Positions 9,122-19,571 are shown, numbered from the stretch's first letter. The stretch: 64,000 nucleotides of DNA from Liolophura sinensis (GCF_032854445.1 NC_088304.1:21735850-21799849), one strand, 5' to 3'. Translations and numbers: made by a program. The notes: a model not told the origin generated them from the letters alone.

Positions 9122-9945
9122 ATGGCTAGTAAGGTGTCTGCTCGCCTGGTAAATATCTACTACAGCCCTCGTGGGTACTGGAATGGTCGAGTGGCCATCC
9201 AGAAACTTGCCACTGCGGCTAAAGTCTCCGAAGATGTGGTCCGGGCCTGGCTGGAAAACCAGGCTATCTGGCAGATCTACTTGCCTGCGCTGCAGAAAAT
9301 CCCAAGGCCGAAGTTCCATGTGGCCGTGCCTAACGAGGTCCACCAGGCTGACCTGCTATTTCTACCACATGATCGGCGAGGCCGGAAGCTGTATAAGTAC
9401 GCGCTGACAGTTGTTGATGTCGCTTCTTGTTTTAAGAAGGCGGATCCTCTGGCTACTAAAGATTCCAAAGAAGTCGCTGATGCTCTCTCTCGCATTTACA
9501 AGAGGGGACCCCTTCGATGGCCGAAGCTTCTCCAAATTGACCCTGGGCGCAAGTTCATGGATGCAGTGAGCCAACTGCTGGCCAAACACGATGTCACAGT
9601 CCGCCGAGGTCCCGTGGATATCCACCGAGATCAAGGCGTAGTGGAGCGTTTCAACCGTACTCTGGCTGAGCGGCTCTTTGGACATCAGTACGCCCAGGAG
9701 ATGCGCCTCCCTCCCGAACACCGGTGTACTGAATGGGTGGCTCGGCCGCCCTCTGTTGTGGCCGCTCTGAATAACGAGACAACGAGACTGATCGGTAAAA
9801 AGCCGAAAGACGCCATCAAGGCCAAAGAGGTGTCACACAAGTCTTCCTCGACGGTTCCAGGTCGTCCCGTTGGACTTAATGATCGGAAGATCCCCGAGGG
9901 TGTTGGTGTTCGTTATCTATATCAGCCTGGAGAGCTGGAGGGCGA
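9122..9945 (+). pseudogene. Polinton integrase (retroviral-type), C-terminus lost
   Basis: The ATG at 9122 opens a frame of an rve-superfamily integrase. Candidate catalytic acids are D77 (in HQADLLFL), D140 (in QIDPGRKF) and E175 (in GVVERFNRTL), with the usual spacing of about 35 residues between the second and third. The N-terminal part is a helical DNA-binding-like region, with no obvious HHCC zinc finger. At about 9942 the similarity to element B's integrase stops. The frame runs on into antisense polymerase sequence, so the chromodomain-like tail is missing. It would insert element DNA and create the 5-6 bp duplication. The polymerase gene converges on it from the right. Confidence 0.85.
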
Positions 9946-11815
9946 CCGCCGTCGCCATCTTCGGCGATCCAGCGCTTACTATCGAAGGGGGACAGTGAGA
10001 CCTTATTCAGGCGCTGCCCAAAGATATGGTGGCGCTCTGATCGCAGTACGTCCATACCGTGTCAGAAGATCTTCTTCTCGAAGAGGGCCTCTTTGTACTG
10101 CTTATGGCGGATGCGCTTTTCCACAACTCCCTTTTTCACGCCCTTGGCCTTCTCAATGTTGGCTCCACCTGCCTCCAGAATGGAGTACATCTTGGAACGC
10201 AGACCAATGTATTCGGCGATCGGCCACCCCGCGCACTCGTCCTTCATTTTCCCCAAGACCTTCATATTTGCTTTGCCGTGCAGGGGGTGGTCTTGGGGGT
10301 AATCTGAGGTGTCGTATAGGTTTGCATTCTCAGCCATATCCCTATAAACATCCTCAGCCTGAATCTCGAGTGGCAGATTATCCGTGTCAGTGTAGAGGAG
10401 CTGGCAGCGCTCTCCGTACTGGGCCTTCATGTGGTTGTAGTAGAAGTCGTACATCAGGTGCTTGGAGAGATCTACAATGCTCATGCCAACATAGATAGGT
10501 CGGTTTAGGACTAGACGGGTCTTGTGCATCTGAATCGCTGCGAGGTCATCATCAAATATGTTTGCCCGTGCGAAGCTCGGGCTGGCTGTCAAGCGTCGGA
10601 GCTTGTCGTCTTCTCCAGAGCGTACCAGCTTGACGTCCACACGCTTCCAAAGGTCCTCCATAGTTTTTCCGAAGACCGAGTTGTTCATTACCTTGTACCG
10701 GTCATTCTCGAATTTACTCGCGGCCGTTTTTCGGAGCTCGGTGTTCAACCTGATAGAGGATTCCATCCAAGGGCTCTGGGCGAATCTCAGGGCCCGGTGA
10801 ACCTTTGTCAGGCGCATTCCCAGAGATAGATACAGCTGTAGGTTCCGGTAGTACAGGACGTACCGTTCATTGTTGCGGAGCTTTTCAGCTTTTCGACCTC
10901 GGTAGGCGCTTTCTTACCGAGAAGACCATGCTGATAGTCGGACATCCACTCCTTCTGCACCACCAGACGCTCCGGGGCTAATGGGTAGCCATTATGTGCG
11001 TTATGTAAGCCGGCCGGATACTCTAGGTCGGCCTCGAAGATGTAACCCTCATGACTATCGTGGGGGTGGGTCACCGAGACGCTGCGCGTCACCTACCCAC
11101 TTAAAGCCGCCCGTTGGAAGAAACTGACTCATAGCCCAGCCATATAGATTTTTGGCGTCTAGGTATTGGATGTAGCTGTTTGGACTTTCGGGGTTGTATC
11201 CCTCCACCTGCGGATTATTGGCTTTGGCGTATCGCTTACTTACCATGGAGATACCTCCTCGCAACCCCTTCTCAATGAAGAGGTGTTGGTCATAGTCCGT
11301 CAACAGCTCCAGCTCTACCCTGGTCTTCTTGAACAGCGCACGGGAGACCTGGGCTCGTAAAGTAGTGAGCAGGGTCCAATCCATACTGCAGTAAACAAGT
11401 CTTCCGGAAGGCCTCAAACACATCGGCTAATAGGAGCACGTCTGTGCGGCAGTAAAGGTCTGTGTAGTCTCCCAGATTGGTGCAGTCAAATGCCTTCCAT
11501 ACCTGTTGAGCATGGATGTAATCCTCATCGCTAATGCCTGAGACTTTGAGCTTACTGTAGAAAGCCTCCTTAGGTGGGAGGCTGGACTCGTCGAAGCGCT
11601 CCCAGGAGTCCATATACTCATAGGGGTAGACACCCTTGCGCATGAGTAGCTTGCGTTTTTCTTCGGCAGGCTCATACAGGGCTGTGATGTGGAAAGCCTC
11701 AGGTTTGTTGGCCTCTACCAGATTGTCAAGGGAAGTCGGTAAGAATTGAAGTCGATGAAGCGGAGCTGCCCCAGCGAGAAGGAGATGTACTTTTCCGTGT
11801 TGTTGGGGATGCAAG

Positions 11816-12827
11816 TGTTATGTATGACTATTTAACGTTTTCATGTACTGTTAGTCTGCGGACCTTTGTGAAAGCATAACAGGCACTGTTATATATGTAC
11901 AGCTCGGACCTGATGGAAAGCACCTTGTTCAATGGTTTGTTTATTTCACAGGCTGTTCATTGGCTGTTAATTCTGTGTTTAAAAATAGTTGAATCCACCT
12001 GGAACGTATATAAGCCGTGTTTTCTGTGCAGAGGGGAGGTATTTTTGCTGCATCCACTGGGAGCCAGGAGAGTGTGCGACGCTCTCGTATCGAGTCCATT
12101 ATATTTGTATGAGCTGGTGATGCCAGTTTCGTTTGGGAGGGCAGATTTTTATGCCGGCACCGTTTGTGTACCACAGTAGTACTGATGTCTGGTTTATGTG
12201 AATTTCTGCGAAAGTCACGTTTATTGGTGTTGGGATCTTTATTATGATTATGCAGTGTTGACTGTAATTTGTTTAACACGCTGACCTCACCTGACCGACA
12301 AGGTCGTCAAGGACTCTAAACTGAAGTTTTCAGTTTTGCAAAGGACGTTCGTTCTGCCACAAGGTGACATTTTACTCTACATCTCTGAACGGCTCGTTTG
12401 TGAGTTTCTGCGGGAGCTGTGATTGTTCTAAAGTGGATTATACCTCCATGCCTGTATTTACCCTGTGTTGTGCTCTGCGGGTGAGACGTCATTCAAAGGC
12501 TTAACTGTTCCAGTTCTGTGTAACCTGTGTACTGTGTTCGCGTTCGCTATCCTAGCGAAGTACCTGACTAGGACAATTTGTGACTTGTGTGAATTGTGTG
12601 TTTATCCCATGGTCTTTACGTTGGATCTCCTGGAATTCGTTCCATGGGATGCAAAGGTGAACTGGAAACTTTTAAAGACCGGTAATACTGATGTGTATGT
12701 TTTTTTATGTTGTTGTTGTTGAACTGTCTGTAAAACTGTACGTCTCATTTTATATATAAAGCCTTGTTTACATTGTAATATTGAGTCACTGAGTCTGTTT
12801 TCTGTGGCTGTTTTCAATATCGTAACA
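11816..12827 (+). mobile_element. Solo LTR inside the polymerase gene
   Basis: A 1012-bp insertion beginning TGTTA and ending TAACA, absent from element B, where the flanks meet directly at 48631-48640. The flanking CAAG (left) and CAGG (right) are a probable 4-5 bp duplication. A TATATAAG box lies near 12007 and a TATATATAAA A-rich signal near 12760, as expected for an LTR promoter and poly(A) region read on the plus strand. No gag/pol frame is present, so it is a solo LTR left by recombination. TG..CA ends and a 5-bp class duplication fit Gypsy or BEL-type elements; the family is unresolved. Confidence 0.8.
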
Positions 12828-13822
12828 CAGGTAATGCGGCCCTCCACCTTACTTATGGCTTGCATCAAGAGGTGCCCGTCGTAGCCCCATAGGATGTGGA
12901 AAACTACTGGTATGGCTGTCTTAGGACCCAGCCGCAACTTTAGGTTGCATACGTTATGGGCCGCGCCTCTGTACTTGCCGGTGATATGGTAGTGATAGTG
13001 CACAGAATCGGCGCCTAGAGGCTTTTCACACACGTGACAGGTTGTGGCGTTGCAGTGGGCCTGCCAGTCCTGGGGAGTCATCCTCATGGCTATAGGGGTA
13101 GCTAGAACATTTTGGATTTCCCGCTCCTCCTGTTGGAGAGCTCTGAGGAAGTGTTCCGTCGCGTTAGGGCCTCTGTATTCCACGGGGTGTTTTGTGCGGC
13201 CATCACAACGCACCACAACATAGCAGTAACTGCAAGGCTCGTGGTGCTGAGTCTTTTGAGTGTTGCTCTCTGTAGGTGACGTGGGTGGGCCTTCAACCTT
13301 TTTGGTCAGAGCCTCAAAGTCGGAATATATGATGAACGGAGCCGGTAGCTGTTTGTGGTGGTTCTGAAAGGTGAACTTGTTTTCCCCCTCCTGGGGCATT
13401 TCCACCCTTACCGCCGTCTGGCCAATCCCACAGCATTCCGGCTTATGCGCCTCGAGCAGATCCTCCCTTGTGTAACCGTGTAGACACCGCTCACAGAAGT
13501 GTTTGCGATTCCGTGTCTTACTTTCTTGGAACAGGAGACGATCGAGATCTTTTATCCACGTATAATGGAATTTGCCTCACTTCCCAATCAGCAGCAGATT
13601 GATTCGGAGCGTGTCACCAGGCTGCTTGTACCCGAAACACATTCGGGTACGTCCATCTGCCAGACCCGGAGAAGATTCCTTATGGCCCTGCCGGTGTTAG
13701 TGAATTCTAGTTTCTTTTCACCTAGCACTTTATCCAACTCCTCGTCACTGAGGAAGTTCTTTTCACCTAGCACTTCATCCAACTCCGCGATACTGAGGAA
13801 GGTCTTGTTGTCTTGCTTCCAC

Positions 13823-14113
13823 TTAGCCTTCCACTTGGCCCCAGCCGTTTAATACCTGTCGAGGAACCCCTGCAATTCTTCCAAGACAACGCCTCCGCTG
13901 CCTTTCGCACGTCTGGACACTATTATATCCACAGGCCACGCAAAGCCAAAATCGGTTTTTAACGCCCCGGCCACAGCGAATACATGGCTGGGTGCCAGGG
14001 CTCTTCCGCAGGCGGGCTAGGTGAATCCCGCAGTACTCCCTCAAACATCTCATACCATAGAGCTCTGTGGTACCGATGAGAAGCCACCGGCATTTATTGC
14101 GACCCTTTGGCAT
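13823..14113 (-). CDS. Small zinc-ribbon protein of Polinton
   Basis: From ATG 14113 the frame reads MPKGRNKCRWLLIG, then C..YCG..H, then PCIRCGRGV and LCVACGY: cysteine pairs typical of a zinc ribbon. It stays open to 13823 (97 codons); the real end may be earlier, because the element B homologue (50788-50530) diverges after the last cysteine pair. In B the gene lies to the right of the polymerase start; here it is embedded between two copies of the polymerase N-terminal sequence, so a local duplication and deletion rearranged it. Function is unknown; nucleic-acid binding is plausible. Confidence 0.6.
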   Translation of the reverse strand: MPKGRNKCRWLLIGTTELYGMRCLREYCGIHLARLRKSPGTQPCIRCGRGVKNRFWLCVACGYNSVQTCERQRRRCLGRIAGVPRQVLNGWGQVEG

Positions 14114-14380
14114 GCTGTTGCCTTGCAGTTTCTTTTCACCTAGCACTTCATCCTCGTTACTGGTTGAGTTCTTGTTGTCTTGCTTCCCAGCCGTTTTATA
14201 CCTGTCGAGGAACCCCTGCAATTCTTCCAAGGCAATGCGGGACCGCGGGTACTTGGGTCGCACACCTATGAGCGCCTCATACTCCTCCCGTAGTGCTCGT
14301 GCTTTTGATGATGATTCATTGTACGCGCCGTATACCTAATAACATTGATTCTCTAATATGAAATTTCGATAGCCGCCAGC

Positions 14381-14515
14381 ACGACATGGGGTCGGGAGCC
14401 TCTATTTACTGTGGGGAGGGGGTGTTATGGGGGGAAAGGTAGCTGGGAGCCTCTATTTGTTCTGGGGAGGGCCCCCAGGAGAGGGTGCGCCGGAACCAAT
14501 AGTGTGTACACTACT
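14381..14515 (-). repeat. Right terminal inverted repeat of element A
   Basis: Reverse complement of 3086-3223 with scattered differences; ends ACTACT at 14510-14515. It begins only about 60 bp beyond the polymerase start codon, so the right-end spacer found in element B is missing. Confidence 0.85.
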
Positions 14516-14629
14516 CCCCGCGCTCTGTCCGGTTTCCTCCCACCATAATGCTGGCCGCCGTCTTATAAGTGAAATATTCTTGAGTATGGCGTAGAACAGG
14601 AATCAAATGAACAAATAAATAAATATATT
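14516..14629 (+). repeat. SINE, 3' part, displaced by element A
   Basis: Continuation of the SINE broken at 3085: CTCTGTCCGGTTTCCTCCCA, ATAATGCTGGCCGCCGTC, ATAAGTGAAATATTCTTGA and an AAATAAATAAAT tail. It aligns with 58329-58430. Confidence 0.85.
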
Positions 14630-15171
14630 TATCTCAGTTGTCACACTATGTACAGGTACAAGGGAAAGGAACTGAACTTTCAGGTTAACCTAACTAGGGG
14701 ATGTTTCTAAAGTATATGTAACAATCTGTAAGACGCCCCTGAGGCCAGAGTCCACGTCATCTCCTCTCCTTAGGAACACAGGGTGTGGATGAAAACAAAT
14801 TGTTTCCGTAAAGTTATAGGACAGGAAAATGCCTATTATTGCTTCGCTTTGAGCGATGTATTCGGTGGATCTTTATAATTTTCAGATAGTTTGAGTATTT
14901 TTGTAGAGCTTACGTAATGTTTTTGTTGTATAACCGGGGCTTGCTGGTCACAAACTGAGTGGCAAACAAGGAGTTTTCCCCTATGATTTAACAAAGGGTG
15001 GCCATTTTGATTGAAAAGGGTGGCTAGGATGATCAAGTGATCTACAACTTACTGGCCCTGTTACGAAATACACTAAACAAACCGAGTCGTGAGCGATTTT
15101 AGCGTAAACCACCTGGCTTTATACATCATCTATATCTTTTCATTCATGTACTATTCGTTATGTGGCTCCAG
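14630..15171. other. Host intron, copy 1 continued
   Basis: Collinear with 58431-58957 of host copy 2. No gene beyond the following exon. Confidence 0.6.
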
Positions 15172-15252
15172 ATATCGACAAAGCGCTCCAACGAGAACCT
15201 ATCCCGGTAGATGTTCCAACTAGTACCATGATAAGCACAACGCAAATTTCAG
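15172..15252 (+). CDS. Linker exon of lectin/PAN gene, copy 1
   Basis: An 81-nt phase-1/phase-1 exon, with acceptor AG at 15170-15171 and donor GTAATA at 15253. It encodes a short hydrophilic linker rich in Pro, Thr and Ser (PIPVDVPTSTMISTTQIS). The same exon in copy 2 (58958-59038) has the same length and near-identical residues, which supports a real exon. It would connect the lectin domain (exon 1447-1632) to the C-terminal PAN-like domain. Confidence 0.6.
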
Positions 15253-16021
15253 GTAATACATTGGGGTGGCCTTAAAATTAGTCTTTTCGCGAAAAAGGCA
15301 GAAAATCGTGGCATTTCTTAACTCTACATTAGGTCCTTCGTAAAGTCCATCGTAACTTAGAATACACTGCAAAGTATCTGTTCTGCACTTTTTTGCTGAT
15401 TTTGATAAGCGTTACGACATAACGATGCTTCCGGAATGAATACCTTGTCTTTACGATTACAATCGACAGCTTAGCGAATATTTACGGAGATTTTACAAAT
15501 ACTGACGAATTCTTGCCAATATGTTACAAATTGACGTCGCAATGTAATATTCTTTGCATTCGTAAGTAATCGGAAATTTGTCGGCTGCATTGTTAAAGTT
15601 AACGTAATCACTCGGTAATCATAGCGGTTCTCAAAATTAACCGATTAGTACGAAGTAACGATAGACTTACGAAGAACTTATCATAGAATGATCCCGATTT
15701 TCTTGTAACGTTTTCTCCTTTACAAGAATCATTTACCAATCTTCTCAAACGTTTCGCAACTTGTTCGTGTCTTTCGCCAGCCTGTCGTGAAATTCACGCC
15801 AATTTACCCCATGTTACACGATGCTTTGCGAATTGTATGTCGTAATGGTTCGGCGCATCATTCGGCGAGGAGCAAATAGGGTGTTTCCCGCTACTTTAAA
15901 TTTCATTCAAATTTTACTTTTAAAAAAAATCTACAGGACAAGGCCATGCACAAGTTAAAATTTTTGGGTGAAAATTGCTTTATTTATCTTTTATCAGTTT
16001 CTATATTTTTTGTTTTACCAG
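15253..16021. other. Host intron, copy 1
   Basis: Intron sequence paralogous to 59039-60320, with a segment of about 0.3 kb (about 59060-59330) present only in copy 2. Ends in a T-rich tract and TTTTACCAG. Nothing else recognised. Confidence 0.5.
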
Positions 16022-16072
16022 AGTCTAAAGCATCTCAGCATCTTCAGCCACAAAGTCTCAATCAGATGAAAA
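16022..16072 (+). CDS. Short linker exon of lectin/PAN gene, copy 1
   Basis: A 51-nt phase-1/phase-1 exon with a strong acceptor (polypyrimidine then CCAG) and donor GTAAGT. It encodes a polar Gln/Ser-rich linker (SKASQHLQPQSLNQMK). The equivalent is 60321-60371 in copy 2. Confidence 0.55.
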
Positions 16073-16381
16073 GTAAGTAAGACAGTTTTAATCTTTGAAA
16101 ACTAAACTATTCAGGCTCTTATCACAAACTTAAATTGATCACATCATGTTGTATTATACAAGTAAAGAAGTATTCCTCAGATAAGCCAAAATTTTATGGC
16201 AGTAAAAGTATGACTAAGTTTCATTTAAATCTATGATAATTACGTTACTATCACGCCTGAAGCCCTGTTTACTGTTGGGTTTCATATTTTGTCGGTTTTC
16301 AATTCAGACATATTTGCTGAACCCAGGAAATGACAGACAGTCGTAACTGTATTTGATAGACTGCCTGGTGTGTTTGTTCAG

Positions 16382-16602
16382 TTTCCAGGATTGCGAAGCG
16401 CTATTTCCTGATACAAGATGATCACCTTTTCGAGAAAAGAGCGTTGGCTGTAACAATGTGTTTCCGCCTCTGTCTGTACCCTTGTCGGGTTTTCAACTAC
16501 AACACACGTACTGGCCAATGCCGAGGATATGCGGGCACAGGATACAAAACTGAAGGCGTGAGGAACTTAGCATGGGACATATGGGAAGTTGTAACAATTT
16601 AA
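16382..16602 (+). CDS. PAN/apple-like terminal exon, copy 1
   Basis: With an acceptor AG at 16380-16381 the frame stays in phase 1 and runs open to TAA at 16600-16602. The translation has the spacing MCFRLCLYPCRVFNYN...GQCRGY, that is C-x3-C-x4-C followed by an aromatic strand and another C, the core of PAN/apple domains, which mediate protein or carbohydrate contacts. With the signal peptide and lectin domain of this gene family it suggests a secreted recognition protein. The copy-2 counterpart (60687) stops early, so this copy is the better candidate for function. Confidence 0.6.
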
Positions 16603-16639
16603 GACTGAAAAAATAACTGTTCAATAAACTGTCAGCAAC

Positions 16640-16985
16640 GGTAATTAATTTCGATTTCCGACATATTATTATATGTCAGCTGTATGTAAAGTGTTGGGAA
16701 CATTCCAGTAATTAATTTTAATTACCATTATTATGTGTTAATTGTAACAAAAGTGTTTGAAACAATCCAGTAATTAATTTGAAATACTAGCATATTATTA
16801 TATATTACTTGTGACGAAAGTTTTTGAAACAGTACAGTAATTTATTCCAAATATATGATATTGTTATATATTACTTGTAACTAAAGTATTTGAAACAATA
16901 CAGTAATTAATTGCAAATATCAGTGTATTACTGTATGTTTCCTGTGATGAAAGTGTGTGGAACAAAAAAGTAGTTGTTTCCATTT
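16640..16985. repeat. Minisatellite after the PAN exon, copy 1
   Basis: About five diverged copies of a 62-67 bp unit with landmarks TATTATATATTACTTGTNAC, AAAGTNTTTGAAACA and CAGTAATTAATT (at about 16706, 16768, 16835, 16900). The same array follows the PAN exon of copy 2 (60945-61290), so it predates the duplication. Confidence 0.7.
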
Positions 16986-17284
16986 ATCGGGATAACATTA
17001 CATGTTACTTAACTAAAGGGTTGAGAACAATCCCTTTGACCATTAAATAGACAAATATTTTCGTTACTTGGGTCCGTTGTTCTGTAATAACTCGTGTGAA
17101 AGTTCGCCAGTTACTTGTGAAATGCTGACGGTTCGCTCCGGGTATTCCGGTTTCCTCTACATCCGACCGTTATAGTATAGGGGAAAAGCACAATGATGTA
17201 TTATCCTTCATAATTATATGGTTTGCCCTGCAGGAAGAATTTTTCTCCTGAATGGAGATTTTGTTCGTTATGATTTACTTATTT
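16986..17284. other. Host 3' flank, copy 1
   Basis: Collinear with 61291-61594 in copy 2; no feature recognised. Confidence 0.45.
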
Positions 17285-17495
17285 CTTTGATAGATCTTTT
17301 TCGCCGTACCCATTTTACCTATTGGTAGTTGGGAAGCAGGGCAGAGCCCGGGGGAAACCCTCAATTATCCGCAGGTTTCTGACCTTGAAACGTGCGCCCA
17401 GAGAAAAAGCCAGCATGACCTGGACTTGAACTCACAGCGACCGCATTGCTGGGCAGCTTTTTCGGTCATTGCACCACGCCGGGAGGGCTACTTTT
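17285..17495 (-). repeat. tRNA-headed SINE, reverse (copy 1)
   Basis: Reverse complement of the SINE family: GGGCAGAGCCCGGGGGAAACC core and, at the head, GACTTGAACTCACAGCGACCG, the complement of a box-B-like GTGAGTTCAAGTC. The ortholog is at 61595-61800 in copy 2. Confidence 0.7.
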
Positions 17496-17554
17496 TATCG
17501 TCCGTGAACAGTTGCTGAATGTTCCAAACAGACGTATACCATTACACCCTAGAT

Positions 17555-17640
17555 GACATTTATGACAGGCTGCTCACAGACCTTCCATCGTACGGCCAGA
17601 GAGAAAGCCAGCGTGAGCTAGGCTTGAACTAGCTTGAACT
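17555..17640 (-). repeat. SINE fragment, reverse
   Basis: Partial SINE head with GAGAGAAAGCCAGCGTGAGCT and GGCTTGAACT, next to the previous SINE. Confidence 0.5.
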
Positions 17641-18260
17641 TCCTTCATATACTATCTTAGTTCTTTGGAGGTTTGCATTCAACGTTGTTTTGGAAAATTG
17701 TCTTGCGATTATTTACTAGGAGCATCTGTATTGGATGACATCCGTCCGATTTTCGTATTTTATATACTTTCATATTTTTTTGATGGTATGTGTTAGTCGT
17801 CGTTTTGAGAATTGACCTTTTGATTATTGACCTGGAATGTCCATATTGATTGACGACTGGTATACGAATGTCTGTTTCGACGAACAGATTATAAACAATG
17901 GCAACATAATCGAATTATGCAGGACTTAGGACAGCTGCACTAAAGTTAACACCTCACCATGTGACAAGGATAAGGATAATGTCATAAGAGAAAGAAAAGA
18001 GCACCAAAGACAGAACAAAACTGATAAATAGTAAGATTGCTGTCAGGATGTCACGCATGGCACGTGTCATTCACAGCATGACGTCAAAATGCCTTTGTTC
18101 ACTAGTTTAATTTCACTCCCAGAAAACACGTTCCTCACATCACCTGTTTGTCAGCCATGATGTGGATGTATGACCCATGTTACTGGGCGCTAATCTTTTG
18201 CCAGATACACGTAAGGCGAGAAAGGACACATCCTTAGTTTATCCCAAGGTTTCGAAAGGA
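17641..18260. repeat. Host segment duplicated at 52700-53660
   Basis: Contains CTTAGTTCTTTGGAGGTTTG and a block (GACAGCTGCACTAAAG..TGTGACAAGGATAAGGATAAT..CACGTTCCTCACATCACCTGT) that recurs at 53430-53650 with divergence. No confident exon. Confidence 0.55.
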
Positions 18261-18852
18261 ACTTATCCCATCACTAGATAAAGTAGCTATTCCAATTTGG
18301 TCTGCATCTCAATTAGGGTTTCAGTCTAACTGTTAACATAAATACTTACATTCATTTAGAAGAAAATTAAGCGTCAACCTTAATCCTTGGCTTAAGGAGA
18401 AAATATGGATTTATGTAAACTGGAAATTGTAAAAAATGTGAAAATTAGTAAACAAATCCTGGGTGAAGTATTGGCCACCGGCAGACTCCTGCTTTATGCT
18501 TGAATGGAACATCGAAGACTACAACATAGAGACCAGTACTTTTTATATTAGTATAAAACATTAACTTTGGTGAATTGACAGTAGGCCGTATTACGTATGA
18601 CCAGTTTCTTGCTACCACACTGTCATCGCTGCTCTGGTTTTACTCTCAATACTATACGTTTTTAATTATATTTACAATTTATTAAGAAGTCGGAAGTCCA
18701 ACCCGCTTCGGTTCTTCCCAAAAACTTAAAAATGGTAAATGTCTTTGGCATAATACTTCAGCCCGGGCACCATTTTGACGGCATGCACTGGCCCTTCCAC
18801 AAGAAGGCACAACCTATGAACACATACACACACGCTGTTCTAGCTTACTACC
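18261..18852. other. Host flank left of element B
   Basis: AT-rich non-coding host DNA ending TTACTACC directly before the element terminus. A fragment at about 18620-18650 (CACTGTCATCGCTGCTCTGGTTTTA) resembles 533-557. No gene. Confidence 0.5.
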
Positions 18853-18962
18853 AGTAGTATAGGGAATAGGGATTCTGGCGCACCGTCCTCTTGGGGCCCT
18901 CCCTATAACAAATAGAGGCTCCCACCCCCTTTTCCCTACTTCCCCATACCCCCCACCACTTT
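18853..18962 (+). repeat. Outer left terminal repeat of element B
   Basis: AGTAGTATAGGGAATAGGG then the family module GATTCTGGCGCACC..GGGGCCCTCCCTATAACAAATAGAGGCTCCCA. Inverted match at 50936-51030. Only one module copy is present here; the second left end and the right end have two. Confidence 0.8.
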
Positions 18963-19571
18963 AGGCGCCTCCCCAGCCAAGGCATACACGCTTATTTACA
19001 ACTCTAGCCTACACACACACACACATTGATATCAGGCGACCTAGTTGGCATTTAACAGATAAGGCGTATAGTCTTTATATAGGCCTGCTGTGTTGCACAA
19101 CAGGGTGATTTAGCTGATTTTCTCCCCAGGATAGGGCTTAAACTACGGGTTTTTATGAAAAATAAATGTTACAGCCTTTTTCAGGCGTGTCTTGTTTGAT
19201 AAGATCCAGTATTTTTAGGAGGATTGGAGATATTTTGTTTATGCGAAAAGTCCTTCCAATTTAGCCATGTTTCGTGGGTTGTGGGATATAGCTCAGTCGG
19301 CTGACAGAGGTGGGGGAAAGGCGCTGTGTGTAAGGGGTGTATTCATATACTGCATATATAAGGGGATGTTTGCTAGCTCAATTCCGGATTTGGTCTCCTG
19401 TATATGTAGTATATGAATACATTATCTGCATATGGCGCCGGGCTCTACGCACTTCTAAGGAATCTCTGCAACTTTCGACAGTTTCGGAGGCTGAGAGACC
19501 TTACCTAGAGGTGTTGTAGATGGCCCAAAGGTAGTGGGATGTGTCAGCGCCAATTAACCCCCCATTCATCC
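18963..19571. other. Left subterminal non-coding region of element B, first copy
   Basis: Homologous to 39061-39651 until CCAATTAACCCC at about 19560, where the tandem array begins. It includes a CA-rich run (about 19012-19024), a perfect tRNA box-A-like TAGCTCAGTCGG (19289-19300) and an imperfect 19-bp inverted repeat (19340-19358 with 19401-19419). No protein-coding frame is credible. Confidence 0.6.
19289..19419 (+). ncRNA. Possible tRNA-derived Pol III unit with hairpin
   Basis: TAGCTCAGTCGG matches the internal box A of tRNA genes exactly. About 40 nt on, TATTCATATACTGCATATA pairs with TATATGTAGTATATGAATA (one mismatch), leaving a 42-nt loop. The loop contains GCTCAATTCCGG, a weak box-B resemblance. 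The second copy at 39382-39507 preserves both arms and the box. Whether it is transcribed is unknown; it may only be a tRNA-like relic. Confidence 0.3.

Larger units (their letters stand above)
9946..14319 (-). pseudogene. Protein-primed family B DNA polymerase of element A, interrupted
   Basis: Minus-strand polB split by frameshifts and by a solo LTR. In order from 14319: N-terminal helical region; a zinc-finger-like HFCERCLHGY block (about 13480-13500); exonuclease motif I YSDFEAL (about 13320); a CHVCEKPLG..H.YH HNH-like insertion (about 13000-13040); exo II GYDGHLL; the LTR; exo III YCRTDVLLLAD; polymerase motif A LDAKNLYGW (about 11130-11165); motif B MNNSVFGKTME (about 10660-10700); motif C YTDTDN (10377-10394). 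The C-terminal region is retained to about 9946. In the HNH-like part the D-H-C-H seen in element B reads Y-H-Y-H here, and the exo II Asn is Ile. The gene replicates the element in intact relatives. Confidence 0.88.
3086..14515. mobile_element. Polinton/Maverick element A, decayed
   Basis: The element is 11430 bp, begins AGTAGT and ends ACTACT, with about 135-bp inverted terminal repeats. A 5-6 bp target duplication lies in a SINE. It encodes a protein-primed family B DNA polymerase, a retrovirus-like integrase, a minor-capsid-like protein and several small Polinton proteins, which together identify the class. Major capsid and packaging ATPase are missing: the sequence jumps at about 7640-7655 from the minus-strand coiled-coil gene into the 3' part of the 199-aa gene. 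Most long genes have frameshifts or stops, so it is not autonomous. Intact family members are usually 15-20 kb. Confidence 0.92.

Noticed and set aside
10062-10498. Continuation of the integrase frame to 10498
   Set aside because: The sequence beyond about 9942 is the polymerase C-terminus on the other strand; the open frame is accidental read-through.
11816-12827. A complete retrotransposon in the polymerase gene
   Set aside because: Only 1012 bp, one LTR, no gag/pol motifs; a solo LTR fits better.
3411-14263. Bacterial or phage origin of the gene cluster
   Set aside because: The polymerase, integrase and capsid set with inverted ends in host SINE context is the Polinton class; no ribosome-binding-site pattern and no bacterial neighbours.
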